This document shows positions 49,873 to 58,141 of a stretch of DNA of 64,000 bases, piece by piece. The stretch lies in the NCBI GenBank assembly GCA_004555915.1, contig SFJM01000012.1:1-64000 (forward strand), read 5' to 3'. The notes under the pieces are model-generated. The model made no database searches. It had not been told where the DNA came from and saw only the letters and a program-made list of their open reading frames with translations. Position 1 is the stretch's first letter; each line of letters begins with the position of its first letter. Position numbers and translations under genes: made by a program. Source of the stretch: Clostridiales bacterium (GTDB lineage Bacteria > Bacillota > Clostridia > Oscillospirales > Butyricicoccaceae).

Positions 49873-50670
49873 ATGGCAAAAATCAGCGACAGCATCCATG
49901 CCATCGGGCAGACGCAGGAGGAACGGATTCTGCTGACACAGATTGCGCAGAAAGCGGAAGCCGCAGCACAAAAGGGGTATCTGACCTGTACAAAATTTCT
50001 TGACATGCATGAGCATGCCATGGCAGCCCGGCTGCTGCGGGAGCTGGGCGGCGTTCGGGCACAGTTCTGGGGCGGCTATGACCATGCGGAACGGCAGATT
50101 CTGTTTTTCCTGCCGGACTGGATGGAAACACTGCCGGAGGAGGGGGAGGACTGCCCTATGACTGCCATCCGGTGCCTGCGGCATAAAGGGGATACCCTGA
50201 CCCATCGGGATTATCTCGGCTCCCTCATGGGGCTGGGCCTGCGGCGGGACGGTATCGGAGATATCCTGGTAGGGGAGCATGGTGCGGATATGATCGTGCT
50301 GAAGGAAATCGCGCCGTATCTGCTGACCCAGTACACCAAGGCCGGACGGAAAAGCCTGCAGGTGGAGGAAATTCCGTTGAACCAGCTGATTGTACCGGAG
50401 GAAAAGGCCAGCATGCTCCGGGATACCGTGGCATCCATGCGGCTGGATGCGATTACAGCATCCCTGTTCCGGCTGTCCCGGGCCAAAGCAGCGGATGCCA
50501 TCCGTGCCGGAAAGGTATTTGTCAACCAGCAGGAATGCATGCGGCCGGATAAGGAAGTGCAGGAAAAGGACCGCATTACCCTGCGGGGTACCGGCAGGGG
50601 CGAGGTGGATGCCATTTTAGGAGAAAGTAAAAAAGGCCGGATTGTTGTTTCATTGAAGCGGTTTGGATAA
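49873..50670 (+). CDS. ylmH: S4-domain RNA-binding protein YlmH
   Basis: 265 aa. The N-terminal YlmH domain (YLTCTKFLDMHEHAMAARLL; HRDYLGSLMGLGLRRDGIGD) is followed by an S4 RNA-binding domain at about 185-245 (RLDAITASLFRLSRAKAADA ... GKVFVNQQ). YlmH proteins belong to ribosome-associated quality control in B. subtilis; in most Firmicutes the gene sits in the division operon (ylmD-H, divIVA), but here it stands alone with its own promoter. Confidence 0.9.
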   Translation: MAKISDSIHAIGQTQEERILLTQIAQKAEAAAQKGYLTCTKFLDMHEHAMAARLLRELGGVRAQFWGGYDHAERQILFFLPDWMETLPEEGEDCPMTAIRCLRHKGDTLTHRDYLGSLMGLGLRRDGIGDILVGEHGADMIVLKEIAPYLLTQYTKAGRKSLQVEEIPLNQLIVPEEKASMLRDTVASMRLDAITASLFRLSRAKAADAIRAGKVFVNQQECMRPDKEVQEKDRITLRGTGRGEVDAILGESKKGRIVVSLKRFG

Positions 50671-50797
50671 CACGGACAGATAATTTGGATGGATTTGCCG
50701 GTTTTGCTCGGACAAAAGAGCAGAGCCGGCTTCGCTTTTTCGGCACAATCGGCACAGGGGGATGGGCTACAATAAAACACACGCAGGAGGTGGCCCC

Positions 50798-51646
50798 ATG
50801 CGTGTCATATATCTGGATGTCCTGCTGGCATTGAATTTCGGGATGGATTACTGTATCCTGCGTGCGGCAGCAGCCCTCAGTGGAAAACCGGTACCGTTTT
50901 CCCGGCTGTGCGCGGCGGCAGGACTGGGAGCCATCTATGCCGCAGGCTGTATCGTATGTCCGTCGCTGTGTGCCGGTGTGCTGCGGATTGCCGTCTGTGC
51001 CGGTATGGCAGGCATTGCCTTTTCCATCCATTCCATCCGGCAGCTGGTGCGAAAAACCCTGCTGGTGCTGCTCACCGCTTTTGTCTTTGGCGGCTGTGTC
51101 TTTGCGCTGGAACAGCTCAGCGGTACCAGCCTGTCACAGGACGGTGTGCTGGTGGCACCGGTATCCCGTAAAGCCCTGCTGGCTGCCGCGGCGCTGGCTT
51201 ATGGCCTGAGCGGAATCGTATTCCGCAATCAGGCGAAGGAAAAGCGGCCCTATGGAGAAACTGTCCGGCTGGCCTGCTTTGGCACGATACAGGAGGTATA
51301 CCTGCTGGTGGACAGCGGCAACACGCTGCGGGATCCCATGACCGGACGTCCGGTGCTGATTCTGACCCGCACGGCAGCGGCGCGCATTTTACCGGAGGAG
51401 GTGCAGTTTTTACCGCTGCTGCTGGGAACCGGCAATGCGGCACAGCTGGTACAGCGGGCGCAGCAGGCAGGAATGCGTGGCTGGACACTGGTTTCCTTTC
51501 AAAGCGTGGGAGGAGGTGGTATGATGCCGTGTTTCCATCCGGATGCGGTGACAAGAGAGGATGGCGCGGCATATGACAGTATGGTTGCAATTTCCGGTGC
51601 AGGTGACATCTGTTCCGGGGACTATGACGGGTTGATTGAACCGTGA
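50798..51646 (+). CDS. spoIIGA: Sigma-E processing peptidase SpoIIGA
   Basis: Membrane aspartic protease that activates pro-sigma-E in the mother cell after the forespore signal. 282 aa with five hydrophobic helices in the first 160 residues, then a retropepsin-like domain with the active-site aspartate at about 172 in LLVDSGNTLRDPMTGRPV and VSFQSVGGGGMMPCF near the end. AGGAGGTGG precedes ATG 50798. A TACAAT -10 lies at 50769-50774. The gene is followed directly by its substrate, sigE. Confidence 0.93.
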   Translation: MRVIYLDVLLALNFGMDYCILRAAAALSGKPVPFSRLCAAAGLGAIYAAGCIVCPSLCAGVLRIAVCAGMAGIAFSIHSIRQLVRKTLLVLLTAFVFGGCVFALEQLSGTSLSQDGVLVAPVSRKALLAAAALAYGLSGIVFRNQAKEKRPYGETVRLACFGTIQEVYLLVDSGNTLRDPMTGRPVLILTRTAAARILPEEVQFLPLLLGTGNAAQLVQRAQQAGMRGWTLVSFQSVGGGGMMPCFHPDAVTREDGAAYDSMVAISGAGDICSGDYDGLIEP

Positions 51647-51660
51647 AAGGAGTGTGGAGC

Positions 51661-52374
51661 ATGCCGCGTTTATGGCAGAAAATCCGCCGGTGGCTGTGCA
51701 GGATCGGGCTGCTGCCGGAACAGGAAGGTGTTTTTTACATTGGCAGCTCGGTTGTGCTGCCGCCGCCGCTACAGGCACAGGAGGAGGCTGAAGCCATTGC
51801 AGGCTGCCAGAAGGGGGATCTTTCCTGCCGGAACCGGCTGATTGAACACAATTTACGGCTGGTGGTGTATATCGCCAGAAAATTTGAGAACACCGGGATC
51901 AATATGGAGGATTTGATCTCCATCGGTACCATCGGCCTGATTAAGGCGATTGAAACGTATAATACGGACAAAAAGACCAAGCTGGCAACCTATGCCTCCC
52001 GCTGCATTGAAAACGAAATCCTTATGCATCTGCGCAAGGTATCCAGCCAGAAAACCGAGGTTTCCTTTGATGAACCGCTGAGTACCGACTGGGATGGCAA
52101 TGAGCTGCTGCTGTCAGATATCCTTGGCACCGAGCCGGATTGCGTGATCCGTCCGGTGGAGGATGATGTGGACCGGCAGCTGCTTCGCAGGGCATTGCAG
52201 CGGCTGCCGGAACGGGAAAAAACCATTATTTCCATGCGGTTTGGTCTGTCCGACGGAGAGGAGCACACACAAAAGGAGGTTGCGGATTTACTGGGCATTT
52301 CCCAGTCCTATATCTCCCGGCTGGAAAAACGCATCATCAAACGGATGAAAAAGGATATGATGCGATGGGTATGA
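51661..52374 (+). CDS. sigE: Sporulation sigma factor SigE (pro-sigma-E)
   Basis: Mother-cell sigma factor, 237 aa. The N-terminal pro-sequence (about 28 residues, WQKIRRWLCRIGLL ... FYIGSS) is the SpoIIGA cleavage substrate, aligning with B. subtilis YIGGSEALPPPL. Region 2 has RNRLIEHNLRLVVYIARKFE and DLISIGTIGLIKAIETYN; region 4 has LPEREKTIISMRFGL and LGISQSYISRLEKR. ATG 51661 follows AAAGGAG; the stop of spoIIGA lies just upstream. Confidence 0.96.
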   Translation: MPRLWQKIRRWLCRIGLLPEQEGVFYIGSSVVLPPPLQAQEEAEAIAGCQKGDLSCRNRLIEHNLRLVVYIARKFENTGINMEDLISIGTIGLIKAIETYNTDKKTKLATYASRCIENEILMHLRKVSSQKTEVSFDEPLSTDWDGNELLLSDILGTEPDCVIRPVEDDVDRQLLRRALQRLPEREKTIISMRFGLSDGEEHTQKEVADLLGISQSYISRLEKRIIKRMKKDMMRWV

Positions 52375-52404
52375 AAAAAGCCCGGTCGGGAATACCGGCC
52401 GGGC
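52374..52404 (-). terminator. Terminator at the sigE/cbiK junction
   Basis: Ten-base stem GCCCGGTCGG / CCGGCCGGGC (one G:U); on the minus strand it is followed by TTTTTTC and ends the cbiK transcript. It begins at the sigE stop codon. Confidence 0.75.
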
Positions 52405-52418
52405 AGGGAAAAGAAAGG

Positions 52419-53174
52419 TTATATTTGCTCGAGATGTGAGGCGAGCTGCTGCGCGATTGCCGGGATTTCTCCCAGCCCTTTGAGCACAGTGCGGGTTTCA
52501 TAGCCCAGTGCTTCCAGACGGCTTTTCCAGGAATCGCCATCATCGCTGGACAGATCATTGCGGGCATGGTCTCCGGCAACAATCATAAAAGGCATCAGCA
52601 TGACCCGCCGGTATCCATCCGCCCGCAGCTGCGGCAGGATGGTGTCCAGTGTGGGATAGCCGTCCACTGTGCCCACATACACACCGGCATAGCCTGCGGT
52701 ACGGAATTTGTGTTCCAGCTGGCAGTAAGCCGCATTGGCAAAATGCGCCGTGCCATGCCCCATCAGCACAAGGGCTTCGTCATCCGCCCGCGGCGGAATG
52801 CTGTCCATGACGGCATGGACACAGGCAGTATAATCCGCCTGCTCCCACAGCAGCGGCTTTGCCACATGCACCTGCGGAAAAGCTGCTGCATCCGCGCACA
52901 GGCGTTCATACTCGATTCCCGGAATCACATGGGTGCATACGCAGAAAATTTCGTCAAAGCCCTGCTCTGTTAATCGGGCGAATAGGGTGCGCGGATCAGG
53001 GATGTCCACGCCGTCCCGCCGCCGGAGTTTTTTCCGGATAAAGCCGGATGTAAACGCACGGTATACCTGCTGTCCGCAGCGGGCTGCCACCGCCTGTTCG
53101 ATGCTGTCAATCGCCCGCATGGCTTCGGGAACCAGAGTGCCGAAGCTGACCACAACAACTGCCTGTTTCATCAT
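52419..53174 (-). CDS. cbiK: Anaerobic sirohydrochlorin cobaltochelatase CbiK
   Basis: Inserts Co2+ into sirohydrochlorin in the oxygen-independent cobalamin pathway. 251 aa, class II chelatase fold. Motifs: VVVSFGTLVPEA at the N-terminus, LVLMGHGTAHFANAAY with the active-site His, and LMPFMIVAGDHARNDL with the second metal-binding His. GGAGGG precedes the ATG. No other cob/cbi gene and no cobalamin riboswitch is nearby. It follows sigG by 91 bases on the same strand and lies between sigE and sigG, an unusual place for it. Confidence 0.92.
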   Translation of the reverse strand: MMKQAVVVVSFGTLVPEAMRAIDSIEQAVAARCGQQVYRAFTSGFIRKKLRRRDGVDIPDPRTLFARLTEQGFDEIFCVCTHVIPGIEYERLCADAAAFPQVHVAKPLLWEQADYTACVHAVMDSIPPRADDEALVLMGHGTAHFANAAYCQLEHKFRTAGYAGVYVGTVDGYPTLDTILPQLRADGYRRVMLMPFMIVAGDHARNDLSSDDGDSWKSRLEALGYETRTVLKGLGEIPAIAQQLASHLEQI

Positions 53175-53265
53175 AAAAGTAACCCTCCTTCTGTCTCCTT
53201 TTCAGCATAGCGGACAGTCGGAGGGTTTGTCAATGTTTTGGGCATATCTAAAAAGCAGATCGTGC

Positions 53266-54036
53266 CTAGATTTGCTTGCGGATGCGTTCCAGCGCGCTTT
53301 TTTCCAGACGGGATACCTGTGCCTGTGAAATGTGGATTTCATCGGCAACCTCCATCTGGGTACGCCCCTCAAAAAAACGAAGGTTTAGAATATGCTGCTC
53401 CCGTGGGGAAAGCCGGGAAATGGCCTCCTTGAGGACAATCTGCTCCAGCCAGTGCTCATCGGTGTTTTTGGTATCACCTACCTGATCCATAACACAGACG
53501 GCATCCCCGTTGCTTTCAAATACCGGTTCATACAGGGATACCGGATCGGTGATGGCATCCAGCGCGAAAACGATATCCTCCCGCGGGACATCCATCTCCT
53601 TTGCCAGCTCTTCAATGGTAGGCTCCCGCTGATGGGCGTTGATAAACGCTTCCTTGGCCTGTAACGCCCGGTATGCCGTGTCACGCATGGAACGGGATAC
53701 CCGGATGGAGCTGTTGTCCCGCAGATAGCGCCGTACCTCGCCGATAATCATCGGAACGGCATAGGTGGAAAACCGTACATTTAAGTCAACATTGAAATGG
53801 TCAATGGATTTAATCAGTCCGATACAACCGACCTGGAACAGGTCATCCATGCTTTCTCCACGGTTGGAAAACCGCTGGATGACGCTGAGAACCAGCCGTA
53901 AATTACAGGAGATCAGCTTTTCACGGGCAGCCGGATCTCCCTTTGAACTGCGGCGAAGCAGAGAATCGGTTTCTTCTGCTGTCAAAACCTCCAGATGCGA
54001 TGTGTTCACGCCGCAGATTTCCACTTTGCTCTGCAT
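53266..54036 (-). CDS. sigG: Forespore sigma factor SigG
   Basis: Late forespore sigma factor, 256 aa. N-terminus VEICGVNTSHLEVLT is the SigG-specific leader that binds anti-sigma CsfB/SpoIIAB. Region 2 has DDLFQVGCIGLIKSIDHFN and FSTYAVPMIIGEVRRYLRD; region 3 VSRSMRDTAYRA; region 4 LSPREQHILNLRFFEGRTQ and ISQAQVSRLEKSAL. AGGAGG precedes ATG 54036. In B. subtilis and most spore formers sigG follows sigE in the same direction; here it points the other way. Confidence 0.96.
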   Translation of the reverse strand: MQSKVEICGVNTSHLEVLTAEETDSLLRRSSKGDPAAREKLISCNLRLVLSVIQRFSNRGESMDDLFQVGCIGLIKSIDHFNVDLNVRFSTYAVPMIIGEVRRYLRDNSSIRVSRSMRDTAYRALQAKEAFINAHQREPTIEELAKEMDVPREDIVFALDAITDPVSLYEPVFESNGDAVCVMDQVGDTKNTDEHWLEQIVLKEAISRLSPREQHILNLRFFEGRTQMEVADEIHISQAQVSRLEKSALERIRKQI

Positions 54037-54169
54037 AGTATTGCCTCCTGACATGGTAAATCTCTCTATCCACCAGTATCTCCGTCAGGCGGGCAAAAAA
54101 TACTGGGGAAAAGGCCATCCATTCGACAGGTTTTTCGTGCTTTTTTTCGGATTTTGTGCATGCAGGCAT

Positions 54170-54200
54170 AGAAAAAAGGACACTGAAAACAGTGTCCTTT
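54170..54200 (-). terminator. Rho-independent terminator of the HAD gene
   Basis: Perfect 11-base stem AAAGGACACTG / CAGTGTCCTTT with a four-base loop, then TTTTTTC on the minus strand. Confidence 0.85.
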
Positions 54201-54239
54201 GATGTGTGTCAGGGATGTTTAACTGTCAGTCTGCATCAT

Positions 54240-54920
54240 TTACAGAATTTCCTTCAGGCTGTGCAGCTCCTTATAGGGGAAATTCACCTTGGGAGCCTTT
54301 GCGCCGGAAACATTCAGCCAGAACGGAATCAGGCCGGCGGCATGGGCGCCGCAGACATCCCGCTCGAAGCTGTCACCGATAAATACCGCTTCATTCGGCT
54401 TGACATGCAGCTTGTTCAGGCAGTCCAGAAAAATTTTCGGGTTCGGTTTTTCCACACCCGCTTCCTCACTGGTCACCATGGCATCCAGATAGCCCGCCAG
54501 TCCCAGCGCGGCAATTTTCCGATGCTGGATATGGGCAGTCATGTCGGTACAGATACCGGTACGGATGCGCTGGTGGTGCAGGCGGCTGAGCAGCTCTACC
54601 GCACCGTCACGGGGCTTGATGGAACGGAGCATGGTACCCCAATAGGTTTCATACAGCTCCAGTGGTGTCACAATGGACGGCAGGCCCAGCAGCTCCAGCA
54701 TGCGCTGGGCAATGATAATCCGGTTGTGGCAGGCTGCCACCAGGGGCTGTTCCTGCTTCAGCTGCCGGTCTGCCTGCTGATAGGCGAGCAGAAACCGGCG
54801 TGCCGGAACGTCAAAGCGGGATTCGCCATATTCCGCCAGCGCAATCAGGGACTGCTTATGTGCCGTGGCAAAGTCAAATAATGTATTATCCAAATCAAAA
54901 AGCACAGCTTTCATCGCCAT
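54240..54920 (-). CDS. HAD family hydrolase (YjjG/pyrophosphatase-like)
   Basis: 226 aa phosphatase of the haloacid dehalogenase superfamily. Motif I AVLFDLDNTLFDF with the nucleophile and acid/base aspartates, motif II ICTDMT, motif III Lys in VEKPNPKIF, and motif IV FIGDSFERDVCGA are all intact, with a helical cap between motif I and II. The pattern resembles YjjG-type nucleotide phosphatases. ATG 54920 follows GAGAGGTGA. It is divergent from the metal ATPase gene. Confidence 0.88.
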   Translation of the reverse strand: MAMKAVLFDLDNTLFDFATAHKQSLIALAEYGESRFDVPARRFLLAYQQADRQLKQEQPLVAACHNRIIIAQRMLELLGLPSIVTPLELYETYWGTMLRSIKPRDGAVELLSRLHHQRIRTGICTDMTAHIQHRKIAALGLAGYLDAMVTSEEAGVEKPNPKIFLDCLNKLHVKPNEAVFIGDSFERDVCGAHAAGLIPFWLNVSGAKAPKVNFPYKELHSLKEIL

Positions 54921-55031
54921 GATCGTCACCTCTCCATTGATGCTTGCGTCCTCCATTATACCACAAATTTGGCGCAGAAACAGATATTCCAAAAAGTTTC
55001 CGTATTTTTTATAAAAATAGCATGGCAGCTA

Positions 55032-55097
55032 TTGACATTGACATGGTGCAGGCATATAATAAATACAACAAAACATATGAACAAATATTCATATGTT
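55032..55097 (+). promoter_or_regulatory. Consensus promoter with ArsR/SmtB-type operator for the metal ATPase
   Basis: A perfect sigma-A promoter: TTGACA (55032-55037), 17 bases, TATAAT (55055-55060). Just downstream is a perfect palindrome, AACATATGAA (55072-55081), CAAATA, TTCATATGTT (55088-55097), like the ATATGAAC-type operators of CzrA/CadC/SmtB metal sensors. A repressor here would block early elongation until metal is bound. No sensor gene is nearby, so it would act in trans. Confidence 0.75.
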
Positions 55098-55144
55098 CAA
55101 TCTTCGGGGGATCATTGACAGTACACATGTTAGGAGGAATTGGC

Positions 55145-57877
55145 ATGGCGAGCAAGGTATATATATTAGAAAACCTTGGCTGTGCGCATTGTGCCAGCCA
55201 GATAGAGGAAAAGGTCAGACAGCTGCCGCAGGTACAGGAAGCGGTCATGGTGTTTGCCACAAAACAGCTGCGGGTGAAAACCGACCAGCCGGAAGGACTG
55301 GAACAGCAGATTGAAACGATTGCGCAGTCCTTTGAACCGGATATAACTGTGCGGGTCAGGGACGCAAAAAAGTCTGTTGGGCATCATCGGCATCATGCGG
55401 CAGAGCATCATCACCACGAACACGGTGAGGCATGCAGCTGCGGGCATGACCACGAGCATGAGCATCATCATGAGCATGGAGAAGCATGTGGCTGTGGGCA
55501 CGACCACGAGCATGAGCATCACCACCACGAACACGGTGAGGCATGCAGCTGCGGACATGGCCACGAACATGAGCATCATCACGAGCATGGGGAAGCATGC
55601 GGCTGCGGGCATGACCACGAGCATGAGCATCACCACCACGAACACGGTGAGGCATGCAGCTGCGGGCATGACCACGAGCACGAGAATCACCACCACGAAC
55701 ACGGTGAGGCATGTGGCTGTGGGCACGACCATGCGCACGAGCATCATCATGACGCGGAACAAGAACCGGTACAGCGCTCCGCTACGGTTGGCGGAGAAAC
55801 CCGTGTGTATACCATTGAAAATCTGGACTGTGCCAACTGCGGCGCGAAGATTGAACGCCGGATCAATGCCATGGAGGGTGTGTCTGACGCGGTTCTGACC
55901 TTCGCTACCAAGCAGCTGCGTGTCACCGCACCGAATCATGACGGGCTGGCGGAAAAAATGATGCAGACTGCCCGGGCTGTCGAACCGGATGTGCACATTC
56001 TCCCGCCGGAAACAGCGAAGAAACAGCCGAAACAGCAGGATGACAGCAATAAAAAAGCCATTCTGGAGCTGGTGATCGGGGCCCTGTGCATGGCGGCTGG
56101 TATTGCGCTGGAACAGGTTTCCATGCCGGCGACAATCGCTGTGTGTGTCATTGGCTATCTTGTGCTTGGCAGGCATGTGGTTTGGACAGCCCTGCGCAAT
56201 CTGGTCAGCGGTCATGTATTCGATGAAAATTTCCTGATGACCGTAGCCACCATTGGTGCCTTTGCTATCGGTGACTATCCGGAGGCTGTGGGCGTTATGC
56301 TGTTCTTCCAGATCGGCGAGCTGTTTGAGCACGTTGCCGTGGAACGCAGCCGTTCACAGATTATGGATGCGGTAGACATGCGTCCGGAAACCGTGCAGTG
56401 GGAGCATGGCGGCACAGTGGAAACCATTCCGGCAGAGGAAGCAGAAGTCAATGATATTCTGATTGTCCGTCCCGGTGACCGCATTCCGCTGGATGGTGAA
56501 GTGGTGGAAGGCGAGAGCTTTCTGGATACCTCCGCTGTTACCGGTGAGCCGGTTCCGGTTCGTGTGGCAGCAGGGGATGAACTGGTCAGCGGTTGTGTCA
56601 ATACCTCCGGTCTGCTGCGCATGCGTGTGACCAAACCGCTGTCTGAATCCATGGTAACCCGCATTCTGGATGCTGTGGAAAATGCGGCGGCAAGCAAGCC
56701 GAAAATTGACCGGTTTATCACACGGTTTGCCCGTGTGTATACACCGATTGTTGTAGCGATTGCCGCACTGACGGCCATTGTCCCGTCCCTGGTTACCGGT
56801 GACTGGCAGCATTGGATTTATACCGCACTGACGTTTCTGGTTATCAGCTGTCCCTGTGCACTGGTGCTCAGTGTTCCGCTGGCATATTTTGCGGGTATCG
56901 GCAGTGCCTCCCGCAAGGGCATTCTGTTCAAGGGCGGTGCATCGCTGGAGCTGCTGGCAGATGTCCGTGCAGCCGCACTGGATAAGACCGGTACGATTAC
57001 AAAGGGTACTTTTACTGTGACCGGGCTGGAGCCGGTGCAGGGTCTGACAGAAGACCAGCTGCTGCAGCTGGCAGCAGGCTGTGAGCAGTCCTCCACCCAC
57101 CCGATTGGTGTGAGCATTGTTGCGGCAGCGGAGCAGAAACAGCTGGAACTCCCTGTACCCCATGAGGTACAGGAAACCGCAGGACATGGCATCCGTGCGG
57201 TAATCGAGGACAATACCGTGCTGTGCGGCGGCAAAAAGCTGATGGAGCTGCATGATATTTCCCTGCCGGAGCTGCCGGATGCAGGCGGTGCAACCGTAGT
57301 ATATGTAGCATGCAACCGGCAGTTTGCCGGACGAATCCGTATTTCGGACACCATCAAGGAAGATGCGGTACAGGCGATTGCTGCTCTGAAACGGCAGGGA
57401 GTTGCTTCCGCTATGCTCACTGGTGACGGAGAAGAAAGTGCCAGAGCGGTTGCAGCACAGGCGGGTGTAGATCGTGTGGATGCCCATTTGCTGCCGGAAG
57501 AAAAGCTGGAACGGCTGCAGGATATTCGCCGGCAGTATGGCCCGGTGATGTTTGTAGGTGATGGTATCAATGATGCGCCGGTGCTGGCTGGCGCGGATGT
57601 AGGTGCCGCCATGGGTACCGGTGCCGATGCTGCCATTGAAGCAGCGGATGTGGTGTTCCTGACCGGAGAGCTTTCTGCGGTTCCCCAGGCGATTGCACTG
57701 GCAAAGCAGACCGCAGCCATTGCAAAGCAGAACATTGTGTTTGCACTGGCAATCAAGCTGGCGGTTATGGTACTGGGTCTTGCGGGCATTGCATCCATGT
57801 GGCTGGCGGTATTTGCAGACACCGGTGTTGCCATGCTGTGTGTGCTCAATTCCATCCGTATATTGTATAAAAAGTAA
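55145..57877 (+). CDS. P1B-type heavy-metal-translocating ATPase with His/Cys repeat array
   Basis: Zn/Cd/Pb-type exporter, 910 aa. Residues 1-70 form HMA domain 1 with LGCAHC (Cys13, Cys16). Residues 79-203 are a His/Cys/Glu-rich array of six 18-19-residue repeats. HMA domain 2 has LDCANC (Cys229, Cys232). The P-type core follows: DTSAVTGEPVPV, the membrane metal site SCPCAL (Cys569-Pro-Cys571), phosphorylated Asp613 in DKTGT, SSTHPIG, and GDGINDAPVLAGADVG. ATG 55145 follows TAGGAGG; the frame is open upstream without use. The CPC motif and HMA sequences suggest Zn2+/Cd2+ rather than Cu+. Confidence 0.95.
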   Translation: MASKVYILENLGCAHCASQIEEKVRQLPQVQEAVMVFATKQLRVKTDQPEGLEQQIETIAQSFEPDITVRVRDAKKSVGHHRHHAAEHHHHEHGEACSCGHDHEHEHHHEHGEACGCGHDHEHEHHHHEHGEACSCGHGHEHEHHHEHGEACGCGHDHEHEHHHHEHGEACSCGHDHEHENHHHEHGEACGCGHDHAHEHHHDAEQEPVQRSATVGGETRVYTIENLDCANCGAKIERRINAMEGVSDAVLTFATKQLRVTAPNHDGLAEKMMQTARAVEPDVHILPPETAKKQPKQQDDSNKKAILELVIGALCMAAGIALEQVSMPATIAVCVIGYLVLGRHVVWTALRNLVSGHVFDENFLMTVATIGAFAIGDYPEAVGVMLFFQIGELFEHVAVERSRSQIMDAVDMRPETVQWEHGGTVETIPAEEAEVNDILIVRPGDRIPLDGEVVEGESFLDTSAVTGEPVPVRVAAGDELVSGCVNTSGLLRMRVTKPLSESMVTRILDAVENAAASKPKIDRFITRFARVYTPIVVAIAALTAIVPSLVTGDWQHWIYTALTFLVISCPCALVLSVPLAYFAGIGSASRKGILFKGGASLELLADVRAAALDKTGTITKGTFTVTGLEPVQGLTEDQLLQLAAGCEQSSTHPIGVSIVAAAEQKQLELPVPHEVQETAGHGIRAVIEDNTVLCGGKKLMELHDISLPELPDAGGATVVYVACNRQFAGRIRISDTIKEDAVQAIAALKRQGVASAMLTGDGEESARAVAAQAGVDRVDAHLLPEEKLERLQDIRRQYGPVMFVGDGINDAPVLAGADVGAAMGTGADAAIEAADVVFLTGELSAVPQAIALAKQTAAIAKQNIVFALAIKLAVMVLGLAGIASMWLAVFADTGVAMLCVLNSIRILYKK
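55406..55741 (+). repeat. Tandem His/Cys-coding repeats inside the metal ATPase
   Basis: Six in-frame units of 57, 54, 57, 54, 57 and 57 bases encoding (H)HHHEHGEAC(S/G)CGHDHEHE. Odd units carry ACSCGH, even ones ACGCGH, so the array behaves as three 108-114-base double units. A degenerate seventh start (HHHD) follows. Confidence 0.9.
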
Positions 57878-57888
57878 AAAATGGCATG

Positions 57889-57925
57889 AAAAAAACCGCC
57901 GGGGCAAATGCTCCGGCGGCTTTGT
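57889..57925. terminator. Terminator between the ATPase and the small Cys protein
   Basis: Stem CCGCCGG / CCGGCGG flanked by T runs on both strands; serves both converging genes, the minus-strand side having the better T tract. Confidence 0.75.
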
Positions 57926-57946
57926 GATCTTGGGGACAGAACAGAG

Positions 57947-58123
57947 TTAATTCTGATGCCGGACGATAGAATATTCATCGCCGGGACGATAATATGGGCA
58001 GTTGTCAAAGGTATCCTGGATAAAGTGGCGCATTTCATCCTCATCCAGATCCTGCTCGCAGACAGAGTAACCATACTCCTCATCATAGGTAAAATACATA
58101 CAGTCATCGCATTTGCTTGCCAT
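57947..58123 (-). CDS. Small cysteine-containing protein, DUF6472-like
   Basis: 58 aa protein too short for routine calling. It has CDDCMYF near the N-terminus and CPYYRPGDEYSIVRHQ at the end, with an acidic middle (LDEDEMRHF), a Cys pattern (CxxC, single Cys, CP) suggestive of metal binding, and matches my memory of a small clostridial family annotated DUF6472. AAAGGAG precedes ATG 58123. It lies 18 bases downstream of the GT2-GtrA gene and is probably cotranscribed. Function unknown. Confidence 0.75.
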   Translation of the reverse strand: MASKCDDCMYFTYDEEYGYSVCEQDLDEDEMRHFIQDTFDNCPYYRPGDEYSIVRHQN

Positions 58124-58141
58124 AGGTAAAAGCTCCTTTTT

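Noticed and set aside
53175..53265. Cobalamin riboswitch upstream of cbiK
   Set aside because: The gap is only 91 bases and shows no B12-box-like sequence.
55356..55898. CRISPR-like regular repeats of about 57 bases
   Set aside because: The repeats are in frame with the ATPase, encode the His/Cys array, are directly adjacent and have no unique spacers.
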